DNA from: Lachnospiraceae bacterium MA2020
GTDB taxonomy: Bacteria > Bacillota > Clostridia > Lachnospirales > Lachnospiraceae
NCBI GenBank assembly: GCA_000746015.1
Contig: JQKK01000012.1
Coordinates: 89,384-153,383, forward strand
Reading direction: 5' to 3'
DNA: 64,000 nt
The position numbers were made by a program, and so were the translations under genes. The number at the start of each line of letters is the position of its first letter. The stretch's first letter is position 1. Shown here one piece after another: positions 16,020-23,858 of the stretch. Below the pieces are notes generated by a model, which was not told the origin of the DNA, searched no databases, and saw only the letters and a program-made list of their open reading frames with translations.

Positions 16020-17834
16020 ATGGCAGAGTATTTACATCCGGGCGTATATACTGAAGAATACGATTCCGGCCCAGTACCAATGCAGGGTGTAAGCACAAGT
16101 ACGGCAGGCTTCATTGGTCTGGCAGAGCGCGGACCGGTCATTGGTGCTCCACAGTTTGTAACCAGCTTTGCTGATTACAAGAGAACCTACGGAGGATACT
16201 TGAGCGACACAAAATACGGAGATGCAAGATTTCTTCCGTATGCAGTAGAGCAGTTCTTCCTTAATGGCGGTTCAAGGGCGTTCATTATGAGAGTTGCACC
16301 TGATGATGCAAAAGCATCAACCGGAAGTCTGGGAAGTCTGCAGATCACGGCTGCAAATCCGGGAGAATGGGCTGATCGTGTAGTAGTAACAGCTGTTCCG
16401 GCGTCAAAAGCAAGGACTCAGGTTTACAGCGCAGATGGCGCAGACCTCACTGTTAAGAGTCCTGATGGATTTAATCCGGGAGATGTTGTTGAGCTTTATG
16501 ATGGAAAAACAAAAGCTTATGCAACAGTAAAGAGTGTAATCGATAAAACCGTTACACTTGATGCTCCACCTACGATCGATGTAACCGATAAGGCCATGGT
16601 CAGCCAGAAATATATGCGCACTATGGAAATTACGGTTACTGTAAAACTTGATGATACGGTAGAGACATTTACGGAAGTTAACCTTAATCCGTTCTCAAAC
16701 AACTATATCGGAGTAAGGTCTGAGAAATCCGATCTTGTACGCTTTACCGTAAAGACAGAAGGATCCGCTCCGGCAGCTGCTCCTCCAAAAGAGAACAAAG
16801 ATGCCAAGGATAATAAGGACGGTAAGGATAAAGATTCTAAGGATGCTAAGCCTCAGCCACAGCCGGCACCGGCAGCAGGAAATGGTCCAAAGACACCATT
16901 TTCACAGGTCGGAGGAAATGGAGATAGTGTTTCAGTTACACTTTCAGGTGGATCTGAAGGCTCTGTCGGCAATGTTACAGCTGATGTTTATATCGGCGCT
17001 GACAATGGCCCTGGTAAGAGAACCGGACTTCAGGCATTTATCGAAAACAATAATGTATCAATAATGGCCATCCCGGGCGTTACTGATCAGACAGTTCAGT
17101 CAACACTCATTGCTTTCTGTGAGAATAGGGCAAGCTGCTTTGCAGTTCTTGATATCCCTATCGACAAGAAGAAGGTTGATGAGATTGCTACTTTCAGAGA
17201 TGCTTATGACAGCACATATGCAGCAATCTATCATCCATGGCTTGAGATGCTTGATCCATTATTGAAGCGTACAACATACTTCCCGCCTTCGGGTGCTATG
17301 GTTGGAATATATGCAAGAGTTGACACTGACAGAGGTGTTCATAAGGCTCCTGCAAATGAGACAGTTTCCGGATGCACAGGACTTTCCTGCAATTTCAATG
17401 ATGCAGAGCAGGATATCCTTAACCCGATAGGTGTAAACCTTATAAGGGCATTTACGGGCAGAGGAATTCGTGTATGGGGCGCAAGGACATTGAGCTCTAA
17501 CGGACTTTGGAAGTATATCAACGTAAGACGTCTCTTCATCTATGTAGAGCAGTCTATCAAGACAAATACCAACTGGGTTGTATTCGAGCCAAATACCGAG
17601 GTACTCTGGACAAGGGTAATCGGAACTATCGAGTCCTTCCTTGCAACCTGCTGGAGAGATGGAGCTTTAGCCGGCACATCACCTGATCAGGCATTCTTCG
17701 TAGAGTGCGGTCCAACGACTATGACTCAGGATGACATAGACAACGGACGTCTCATCTGCAACATAGGTATCGCACCTGTTAAACCGGCTGAATTTGTAAT
17801 CTTCCGCATTACTCAGAAGACTGCAACAAGCTGA
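16020..17834 (+). CDS. Contractile tail sheath protein
   Basis: The N-terminus (MAEYLHPGVYTEEYDSGP, then FIGLAERGP) is the classic sheath start, and the C-terminus has the conserved sheath core: GIRVWGARTL, WKYINVRRLFIYVEQSI, WVVFEPN and a final IAPVKPAEFVIFRITQ. This is the outer contractile cylinder whose contraction drives the tube. An ATG at 15999 would add seven residues, but the family usually starts MAEYL; hence 16020. About residues 253-290 are a Lys/Asp then Pro/Ala/Gln-rich low-complexity linker, probably inserted in the surface-exposed domain. There is one sheath gene here, whereas PVC/Afp have several. It is followed by the tube gene after 52 bases with an AGGAAGTGAGGG ribosome site. 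Confidence 0.95.
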   Translation: MAEYLHPGVYTEEYDSGPVPMQGVSTSTAGFIGLAERGPVIGAPQFVTSFADYKRTYGGYLSDTKYGDARFLPYAVEQFFLNGGSRAFIMRVAPDDAKASTGSLGSLQITAANPGEWADRVVVTAVPASKARTQVYSADGADLTVKSPDGFNPGDVVELYDGKTKAYATVKSVIDKTVTLDAPPTIDVTDKAMVSQKYMRTMEITVTVKLDDTVETFTEVNLNPFSNNYIGVRSEKSDLVRFTVKTEGSAPAAAPPKENKDAKDNKDGKDKDSKDAKPQPQPAPAAGNGPKTPFSQVGGNGDSVSVTLSGGSEGSVGNVTADVYIGADNGPGKRTGLQAFIENNNVSIMAIPGVTDQTVQSTLIAFCENRASCFAVLDIPIDKKKVDEIATFRDAYDSTYAAIYHPWLEMLDPLLKRTTYFPPSGAMVGIYARVDTDRGVHKAPANETVSGCTGLSCNFNDAEQDILNPIGVNLIRAFTGRGIRVWGARTLSSNGLWKYINVRRLFIYVEQSIKTNTNWVVFEPNTEVLWTRVIGTIESFLATCWRDGALAGTSPDQAFFVECGPTTMTQDDIDNGRLICNIGIAPVKPAEFVIFRITQKTATS

Positions 17835-17886
17835 TGATCAAAACAGGAACAGGTTGAAATTTATATAGGAAGTGAGGGATTAATAA

Positions 17887-18378
17887 ATGGCTATTGGTTA
17901 CCCATATAGAGTCTTTCGGTACGTCGTTGCAATAGACGGAATCAGCCGTGCTGGATTTTCGGAGGTTTCCGGAATGAATTTGTCAACTGCCGTAGTCGAG
18001 TATCGTGAAGGCGATGATTTAAGAAATACACCGAGAAAATTACCGGGACTTACGACCTTTGGTAATGTTACTCTCCGTTGGGGCGTTTCTGATGATGTTG
18101 AGTTCATGGAGTGGATCCATTCTGTTTCACCTGACAATCAGGCAGGACCGACAGGACTTGTTCGCCATGACATAACTATCACACTTATCAATGATGCAGG
18201 TCAGACAACAGGTCCTGCATGGACACTCATCAACTGCTGGCCGGTAAGCTACACTATTCCGGATCTTTCAGGTCTCGGAGGTGAAGTTGCCATTCAGTCG
18301 ATCGAGATCTGCCACGAAGGTATCTGGACAACGACCGGAGCATCACCTGGACCAGCTGGAACACCGTCACCGATCTAA
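17887..18378 (+). CDS. Inner tube protein (gp19/Hcp-like, main tube)
   Basis: A 163-residue phage T4 gp19-like tail tube protein. Telling stretches are PYRVFRYVVAIDGI, GFSEVSGMN and FMEWIHSVSPDNQ, a typical layout of the Hcp-like beta-barrel, and the C-terminal GEVAIQSIEICHEGIW. It should stack as hexamers inside the sheath. It lies directly after the sheath gene, as the major tube gene does in most CIS loci. It is followed by a long hairpin that could stabilise or segment the mRNA, so tube can be made in excess. Confidence 0.92.
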   Translation: MAIGYPYRVFRYVVAIDGISRAGFSEVSGMNLSTAVVEYREGDDLRNTPRKLPGLTTFGNVTLRWGVSDDVEFMEWIHSVSPDNQAGPTGLVRHDITITLINDAGQTTGPAWTLINCWPVSYTIPDLSGLGGEVAIQSIEICHEGIWTTTGASPGPAGTPSPI

Positions 18379-18385
18379 TATGACA

Positions 18386-18446
18386 GGGTCAAAAGTCTTT
18401 ACCCACGGCAAGCTTGCTTGCTAGTGGGTAACAGACTTTATGACCC
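18386..18446 (+). promoter_or_regulatory. Long intergenic hairpin between tube and tail-assembly genes
   Basis: The arm 18386-18406 (GGGTCAAAAGTCT then TTACCCAC) pairs with 18424-18446 along about 21 base pairs with two single-base bulges and a 17-base loop. No T run follows. It is suited to mRNA end protection or partial attenuation downstream of the abundant sheath and tube genes. Confidence 0.7.
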
Positions 18447-18482
18447 GCGTAAATAACGAGAAAATAAAAAGGGAGAGTAATC

Positions 18483-18851
18483 ATGCAGACAGAATTTGAG
18501 TTTACCTTACCGAAGGGGTATGTGGATTCATCGGGGGAAGTTCACAAACATGGGAAGATGAGACTCGCTACGGCAGCAGATGAGATACTGCCGCTCAGGG
18601 ATCCGCGGGTTCAGTCGAACTCGTCCTATCTCACAATTATTCTATTATCAAGGGTGATAACACAGCTGGGAACACTGCCTGTAATTACAAATCAGGTAAT
18701 AGAGCAGCTTTTCACCATGGACTTGGCATATCTTCAGGATTTTTACCAGAGAATTAATATGAGTGACATGCCTTCATATACTGTGACTTGTCCGGAATGC
18801 GGCAAACAGCATGAGGTGCCGCTGGATTTTTTATTGAGTCAGGGCTTGTAA
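18483..18851 (+). CDS. eCIS tail-assembly protein with C-terminal zinc-ribbon (0-frame, G-like product)
   Basis: A 122-residue protein with the order seen for the tail-assembly protein next to the tube gene in eCIS loci: FEFTLPKGYVDSSGEVHKHG, MRLATAADEILPLRDPRV, YLTIILLSRVITQLG, and a C-terminal CPECGK, possibly half of a zinc site. It is the positional analogue of phage tail-assembly chaperones that coat the tape measure before tube polymerisation (inferred). It contains the slippery heptamer T TTT TTA at 18827-18833, codons 116-117, six codons before its stop. A second product fused to the -1 frame is predicted (see 18833-19027). It has a GGGAGAG ribosome site before ATG 18483. Confidence 0.8.
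   Translation: MQTEFEFTLPKGYVDSSGEVHKHGKMRLATAADEILPLRDPRVQSNSSYLTIILLSRVITQLGTLPVITNQVIEQLFTMDLAYLQDFYQRINMSDMPSYTVTCPECGKQHEVPLDFLLSQGL
18827..18833 (+). other. Candidate -1 programmed ribosomal frameshift site
   Basis: The heptamer T TTT TTA is in the exact X XXY YYZ register of the upstream gene (0-frame codons GAT TTT TTA). Slipping back one base enters a frame open for 64 codons that codes for a conserved-looking segment. No strong downstream pseudoknot is obvious by eye. Confidence 0.65.
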
Positions 18852-19027
18852 GCTATCCCCAGGACAGGCTCTATAAAGAAATGGCGTTTCTTGCTTACTA
18901 TCTGCACTGGTCCCAGGATGAACTCATGAACATGGATCACAGGGAAAGAAGACGCTGGTGCAGCGAGATATCTGCGATAAACAAGAAACTCAGTGGAGAT
19001 GAAAACAAGAAATTTGAGTTTAAATAA
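18833..19027 (+). CDS. -1-frame extension of the tail-assembly protein (GT-like, DUF6760-like segment)
   Basis: This frame encodes 64 residues, including YPQDRLYKEMAFLAYYLHW and MNMDHRERRRWCSEI. That pattern matches, from memory, the short DUF6760-type proteins found after this gene in other eCIS loci. It has no ATG, GTG or TTG before the conserved region: the preceding in-frame stop is at 18811-18813 and the first ATG (18881) lies inside the motif and lacks a good ribosome site. It is therefore most simply read as the C-terminal part of a 181-residue fusion made by -1 frameshifting from 18483. An ATT start at 18833 or a translational restart are the alternatives. It ends 14 bases before the next tube-like gene. 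Confidence 0.65.
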   Translation: MESGLVSYPQDRLYKEMAFLAYYLHWSQDELMNMDHRERRRWCSEISAINKKLSGDENKKFEFK

Positions 19028-19041
19028 AACGGAATATTTAT

Positions 19042-19524
19042 ATGGATAATGTAAAACTATATAAATCTTTCCGCTTTCTGGTTTCCATGAGCGGAGAAGG
19101 TTATACGAAAGACGGGGAGGCCGTTCCGATGGACGCTGCTTTTTCTGAGTGTTCGGGAATAAGGGTCGTAAGCCATGTGCTGAAAATGCGGAGTGGAGCT
19201 GACGAAAGAGGCGTGCAGGGTATAATCCCGGCGACTGTAGAGTACAGTAATCTGACTCTGACCAGAGGAGCGACTAAAAGTCATAAGTTTCTTGAATGGG
19301 TGTTTGCGTGTCTTCCAACGTTTGAGGCCGGTCCGTCAAAGCCAGTAAGGAAGACGATACATATCACGGTTTTGGATGATCAGCAGAAACCCGGATTAGT
19401 ATGGGCTCTTTACGGCGCTTATCCCGTTTCATATTCACTCGGGAATATGAATGCAATGGGAAATACAACCCTTTTGGAGTCTATCGAATTTGCATACAGC
19501 GGACTTGGAAGGTCAGAGGTCTGA
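19042..19524 (+). CDS. Second gp19-like tube/tube-initiator protein
   Basis: A 160-residue gp19-family protein: YKSFRFLVSMSGEGY, AFSECSGIRV, a beta-rich core and a C-terminal LLESIEFAYSGLG that repeats the ending pattern of the main tube protein. It has an extra charged loop between the first strands. In PVC-type systems, minor tube paralogues form the adaptor rings between the baseplate hub and the main tube; that role is inferred. It is one base from the next tube-like gene. Confidence 0.82.
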   Translation: MDNVKLYKSFRFLVSMSGEGYTKDGEAVPMDAAFSECSGIRVVSHVLKMRSGADERGVQGIIPATVEYSNLTLTRGATKSHKFLEWVFACLPTFEAGPSKPVRKTIHITVLDDQQKPGLVWALYGAYPVSYSLGNMNAMGNTTLLESIEFAYSGLGRSEV

Positions 19525-19525
19525 T

Positions 19526-19963
19526 ATGAAGGATCAGCAGGATATAACTAAATATGTTTCGGGAGCATATTTTGAAGTAAAAATAGGGGATATAAGCGGG
19601 CTCAGCGGCAGGTTTACTTCGGTCACAGGGCTTGGTATGGCACTTCAATATGAGACATATTTTGAGGGGGGAAGTATGTCGCCACATTTTCTCGTGGGAA
19701 ACGCAGTACCGCAGCAACTTGTGCTGGAGCAGGGGACAGTAACTGAGTCGGACGGCTTTTCGAAGTGGATAAAAGAGGTTAACAGCGGTGTAAGCATTCC
19801 GACGAGCGGAGATATAATTTTGAAAGATGCCGCGGGGAATAAGATGAGGAGCTGGCATATTAATGATGCTGTACTGGTAAGCTATACGGGTCCTGAATTA
19901 AACAGCAACCAGCCACAGGTTGCCGTTAGCAGGGTAGTATTGATGTATGGAGGATGTACATGA
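19526..19963 (+). CDS. Third gp19-like tube/hub-adaptor protein
   Basis: The ATG at 19526 (after AGAGGT) is chosen; an earlier in-frame start would lie deep in the previous gene. The 145-residue protein follows the gp19 scheme: YFEVKIGDISGLSGRFTSVTG, a loop region, then FSKWIKEVNSG and WHINDAVLVSYTGPELN. It diverges most from the main tube protein and so probably makes one specific ring, as Pvc5-like proteins do (inferred). It overlaps the next gene by four bases (ATGA). Confidence 0.78.
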   Translation: MKDQQDITKYVSGAYFEVKIGDISGLSGRFTSVTGLGMALQYETYFEGGSMSPHFLVGNAVPQQLVLEQGTVTESDGFSKWIKEVNSGVSIPTSGDIILKDAAGNKMRSWHINDAVLVSYTGPELNSNQPQVAVSRVVLMYGGCT

Positions 19964-22900
19964 GGGATGATGGTTCTATTGCTTTGACAAAATTAAATAT
20001 GTCTGTAATAGATTCATCCGCAATTATTTCCTCGGAGGCATTACTTTGCGCAAGTTTTGCCCAGGGGATAATAGATAAGACAAAAGAGAATACACCTTTT
20101 TTTGCATTTTCAGATCTGGAATTCCTTGAAGAAGACGAAGGAAAGCCGGAGAAAAATAATGCAGAAAAACAGGTAAATCTCAACTATGATCTGACTTTTG
20201 AAATGGTGATAGCGCATCTCGAGGCGCTGGAGAGACAGAGCGCAGCGGCGAATGCATCTGAAAGAAAGATCTTAAGGGAGACAATTGAGAGAGAAAGGAG
20301 ACTTCTTGGAGGTAGTCTCAGGATACTTGAGAAAAATTCAAGATATTCCAATTCGAGTGTCGTACGGAGATATCTTGAGAAACTTGCAGCAAGACAGCTT
20401 AGGGAAATAAGGGACAGAGAAAAGAGTTTAAGTGCGAGATCGGAAAATACTTCGGTAGAAACCAAAGAATTAAAACTGGTTCATAAATATAAGAGTAATT
20501 CTTTAGAAGAGCTGATTAAAAACGAAGAAAAGATCAGGACGCTTACAAATAAACTTACAGACAGGATAGAGCGACAATCAGAAAATAATGTATTAAGAGA
20601 AATATTAGGGGATATAAGCGAAGACTATAATATAAATGTTCTTTCACCGGAAAAAAGAAAAAGCATTGCAGATGTTTTTAAGTCAGCAGGTATAAATACC
20701 GGGAATTTTTTTGGCAGAGAAAATGGAAGTAGTGCGTACAGCTTTGGAGAACTTGAAAATCTGGTTCAGATCCGGGAAAGTGACGAGCTTGCAAAGTCAA
20801 CAAAAAGAGCAATTGACAGTCAGATGAGAGAAATCAGGAGCCTTAAAGAGATTTTGAGCTCCGTTGATATAAATACACCTTTACATGTGAATTACAACAG
20901 ATCGGCTAAAAATTCATATACATATAACGGAAAGCCGGCTGATAGTTCATATTCACATAATGGAAAGTCGGCTGATAGTTCATATTCATATAATGGAAAG
21001 TCGGCTGATAGTTCATATTCATATAATGGAAGGTCAGCTGATAGTTCATATTCACATAATGGAAGGTCAGCTGATAGTTCATATTCACATAATGGAAAGT
21101 TGGCTGATAGTTCATATTCATATGATGGAAGGTCAGCTGATAGTTCATATTCACATAATGGAAAGTCAGCAAAAAGTCCAGTTAATGGAGGCCCTGCTAA
21201 GGGAACATACTTTAGAAATGGCAGAGAAGGTAAGATATTTGTATATAACAATCTGAGAAATGTACTTGAACCGATAAGCAGGGAAATACTGATAAATTCT
21301 ATAATCAGTGGAAAGAGCGGCATCGGAAGCAGCACGAATATAACAGGATCTGACAGGGTCAGCACCACTGTTTTAAGAGAGATATTACCTGAGGCCGGGA
21401 CAAGGCTGATAGATGAGATCAAGAAACAGTACAGTCAGACAGGAATGACTTTTTCTCCGGTAGAGATGGAAGATTTAACAGTCAGTCATGAGATGGAGGA
21501 AAAAGTTAAAGAGGCTGCAGCACTTTCAAAAAAGCAGATAAGAGAAGTACGCGAGCTTAAGAAAATTCTTGCCGATGCTGAAATGAAAAGTCCTTTTGCA
21601 AAAGAGAATGAAAAGGATAGTAAACAGGATAGTAAAAAGGCTGAAGAGCGCGAAAAAAGTGAGACTGACAGGAAATCGAGATTAAAGAATTCAAAAGCAG
21701 ATCTTACGGAATCAAATATCTCGGAGATAGTATCAAAAGAGGCTGCTAACAGAATTGACAGAGCAATTGATAAAAATATCACCGAAAAGACAAGGGAATT
21801 TGTCAGATATAGGGATATCAGGAGCAGCATTGAGAAAAGTCTGGAAGATAACAGATCAGTAAGTAATAGCCTAAGTTCTCTTACACGGGAAATTGCAGTT
21901 AGAAATCTCATGAAGGGAAAGGATAAGGATGACTTAAGGAATATTACAAAACTGGTTCACAGCTACTATCCGTGGAATGATACAGAGGCGACAGGTGATA
22001 TAAGGGAAAAATATACCTACAGAAAAATGGGATATCAGCCTCCGAAACTGGAGGATATCATTATTTCGGATGGTAAGGAAAGCGATAAAGAAAAACTCAG
22101 GCAGCAAGCTGAAATTGGGGCAAAAAAAGAGCGTGAGATCAGAGAATTAAAAGCGACTCTTGCGGCAAGGACTAATGAAGAAGATAGAAAGTCTGAGGCA
22201 GAAAAGAGAAAGGAAAAAGAAGAGAAAAGAAGGGAAAAAAGAGAAGAAGATATAAGGCGTTCTATTGAGATAAACGAAAAGATAAGAAACGCTTTATCGC
22301 CAATAATCAGGGAAATAACTACGATCAGGCTTATGAAAGGAAATCCTTATAACGGATCAAACAATCTCTCAAAGCTTGTAATGTCAGCACTTCCGGGGAC
22401 GGAGACAGGTACCATAGATGCGATCAGAGAAAGATACGAGAGCTCTGTGATGGGTTTCAGGCCGGAAAAACTGGAAGATCTCCTGATAGAGAAGAAGGAT
22501 GGAAAAGAGTACGGCAGGCTTAAAAGCGAGCTTAAAAAAATAGAAAATATCAAACTACCGGAGGCAAGGCGTGAAAGAGAAAAGGCCGAGCTGAGAAGGG
22601 TAGTAGGAAGAAAAAAAGAAAATATCGAAGGGAAAAACTATCCTCCGATCAATATTGAATATGGAACTGCCTATCCGGATCTTTTGAAAAACGCTGTCAA
22701 GGAGCAGGTGGATCTGAGACTTACAGGGCTTGAAAATGAAATAAATGAGATGGCTCCGAGAAATGCAGGACTTGAGAGAGAGAAAAATGAAATGACATTG
22801 AGCGGTGTGAACAGGATAAAGCCGGTCAGCAGATCATTGAGTACTTCAGAAAAATTCATTAGGGGTGAAGTCGATGAAACTGTTGTGGAAGATAATCTCA

Positions 22901-23115
22901 AGCCTAAAGAGAAGACATGGGTAAATCCTATGTTTTCACCATACAGGATGGATAATCTCCAGTTTAAGGAGAAAAATAAAGAAGAGGAAAAGAAGGAGTC
23001 AGAGAAAAGCAGGGGAAATCTTTCTGACGCAGAGATAAGACGTACGGCAGACAAAGTTTTTAAGCTTGTGGAAGAACGTATTAAGAAGGAAAGACGCAGA
23101 ATAGGAAGGATATGA
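19960..23115 (+). CDS. Long repetitive coiled-coil protein, candidate tape measure
   Basis: ATG 19960 is preferred over 19954 because GGAGGA ends at 19954. The 1051-residue product is unrecognised: highly charged (Lys, Glu, Arg), mostly helical, no membrane segment. It has a short distinct N-terminus, several diverged internal copies of a ~130-residue unit (each with REI..L-type helix, a loop with an M-x-F/Y-x-P element such as GMTFSPVEMEDL, GYQPPKLEDI or GFRPEKLEDL, then a KKxxREIRELK helix), and a tandem 11-residue repeat (ADSSYSHNGKS-like) at about residues 314-410. Between tube and baseplate genes, and next to a tail-assembly gene, a tape-measure (length ruler) role is possible. A baseplate-bound fibre or cargo is the alternative. 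Confidence 0.65.
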   Translation: MRDDGSIALTKLNMSVIDSSAIISSEALLCASFAQGIIDKTKENTPFFAFSDLEFLEEDEGKPEKNNAEKQVNLNYDLTFEMVIAHLEALERQSAAANASERKILRETIERERRLLGGSLRILEKNSRYSNSSVVRRYLEKLAARQLREIRDREKSLSARSENTSVETKELKLVHKYKSNSLEELIKNEEKIRTLTNKLTDRIERQSENNVLREILGDISEDYNINVLSPEKRKSIADVFKSAGINTGNFFGRENGSSAYSFGELENLVQIRESDELAKSTKRAIDSQMREIRSLKEILSSVDINTPLHVNYNRSAKNSYTYNGKPADSSYSHNGKSADSSYSYNGKSADSSYSYNGRSADSSYSHNGRSADSSYSHNGKLADSSYSYDGRSADSSYSHNGKSAKSPVNGGPAKGTYFRNGREGKIFVYNNLRNVLEPISREILINSIISGKSGIGSSTNITGSDRVSTTVLREILPEAGTRLIDEIKKQYSQTGMTFSPVEMEDLTVSHEMEEKVKEAAALSKKQIREVRELKKILADAEMKSPFAKENEKDSKQDSKKAEEREKSETDRKSRLKNSKADLTESNISEIVSKEAANRIDRAIDKNITEKTREFVRYRDIRSSIEKSLEDNRSVSNSLSSLTREIAVRNLMKGKDKDDLRNITKLVHSYYPWNDTEATGDIREKYTYRKMGYQPPKLEDIIISDGKESDKEKLRQQAEIGAKKEREIRELKATLAARTNEEDRKSEAEKRKEKEEKRREKREEDIRRSIEINEKIRNALSPIIREITTIRLMKGNPYNGSNNLSKLVMSALPGTETGTIDAIRERYESSVMGFRPEKLEDLLIEKKDGKEYGRLKSELKKIENIKLPEARREREKAELRRVVGRKKENIEGKNYPPINIEYGTAYPDLLKNAVKEQVDLRLTGLENEINEMAPRNAGLEREKNEMTLSGVNRIKPVSRSLSTSEKFIRGEVDETVVEDNLKPKEKTWVNPMFSPYRMDNLQFKEKNKEEEKKESEKSRGNLSDAEIRRTADKVFKLVEERIKKERRRIGRI
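20899..21189 (+). repeat. Nine-unit 33-bp in-frame tandem repeat
   Basis: Units of 33 bp begin near 20899, 20932, 20965, 20998, 21031, 21064, 21097, 21130 and 21163. The first is diverged and the last shortened. Inner units differ by only a few bases (TCACAT/TCATAT, AAG/AGG), which indicates recent expansion. Each encodes (K/R)SADSSYS(H/Y)NG, and the reading frame is kept. Confidence 0.95.
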
Positions 23116-23119
23116 GTTT

Positions 23120-23845
23120 ATGTATGCGGGTGATGGAAATAATAATTCAAATCTTCCTTTGAAGAAAATGAAAATAACCAACATGATAACGAAGGAGTCT
23201 TTCTATGTACTATACAATCCTACGACTTACAGTGTTGGAAAAGTATCGGACTTTGCAGTACAGCCTGCCTTTGACTCGGAGTCTCCGGGAATACAGTTTT
23301 CACATGGCAGTACAGAGACATTGTCGATGCAGCTTTTTTTCGATACTTTCAATACAGGTGTAATGAATGCACCGTCTGTAGCGGATGGAGTGCAGCTGGA
23401 GGCTACAAAAAGACTCAATGCTTTAGCAAAATTTCTTGATGTCAGGAAATTTACGGACAAGGTCTATAAGCTTATGAATATAGAGCCGAGCGTGCACATA
23501 CCGCCAATGATAAAGGTAGAATGGTCGAGCCTGCAGTTTGAAGGAGTAATGAAAAGCTGCAATGTGAACTTTACGAAATTTACAGACCTTGGTATCCCGG
23601 TGAGAGCTGTAATGGATGTGGTCATCTTCCGATTTAGCAAGATGGATGTAAAGGTAAAGACCAATCCGTTTGGTTCACCTGATACCGCGAAATACAAAAC
23701 AGTCGAGGAAGGGGAGTCACTGTGGAAGTATTCGGCAGAGGAATATGGAGATCCCGACAGATGGAGGGAGATTGCCAATACTAACCGTCTTTCTAATCCA
23801 CGACTCTTACAGTCGGGAAAGACAATTCAGATACCTGCTTTGTAG
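23120..23845 (+). CDS. LysM-containing baseplate hub-binding protein (Pvc7/gp53-like)
   Basis: A 241-residue protein. The N-terminal part (YVLYNPTTYSVGKV, IQFSHGSTETLSMQLFFDTF) is the conserved domain of CIS/phage LysM tail proteins, and the C-terminal ~50 residues are a LysM module (YKTVEEGESLWKYSAEEYGDPDRW ... IQIPAL). In CIS baseplates this protein clamps the tube-initiator and hub (family knowledge). It lies between the coiled-coil gene and the spike genes, the usual order. The ribosome site AGGAAGGA precedes ATG 23120. Confidence 0.9.
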   Translation: MYAGDGNNNSNLPLKKMKITNMITKESFYVLYNPTTYSVGKVSDFAVQPAFDSESPGIQFSHGSTETLSMQLFFDTFNTGVMNAPSVADGVQLEATKRLNALAKFLDVRKFTDKVYKLMNIEPSVHIPPMIKVEWSSLQFEGVMKSCNVNFTKFTDLGIPVRAVMDVVIFRFSKMDVKVKTNPFGSPDTAKYKTVEEGESLWKYSAEEYGDPDRWREIANTNRLSNPRLLQSGKTIQIPAL

Positions 23846-23858
23846 GAGAGGTGAGTAA

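Noticed and set aside
20899..21189. CRISPR-like regular repeats
   Set aside because: Units are contiguous without spacers, 33 bp long and in frame within a long gene; it is a protein-coding minisatellite.
20892..21422. Minus-strand frame opposite the 33-bp repeats
   Set aside because: Repetitive shadow of the coding repeat; no start signal or family.
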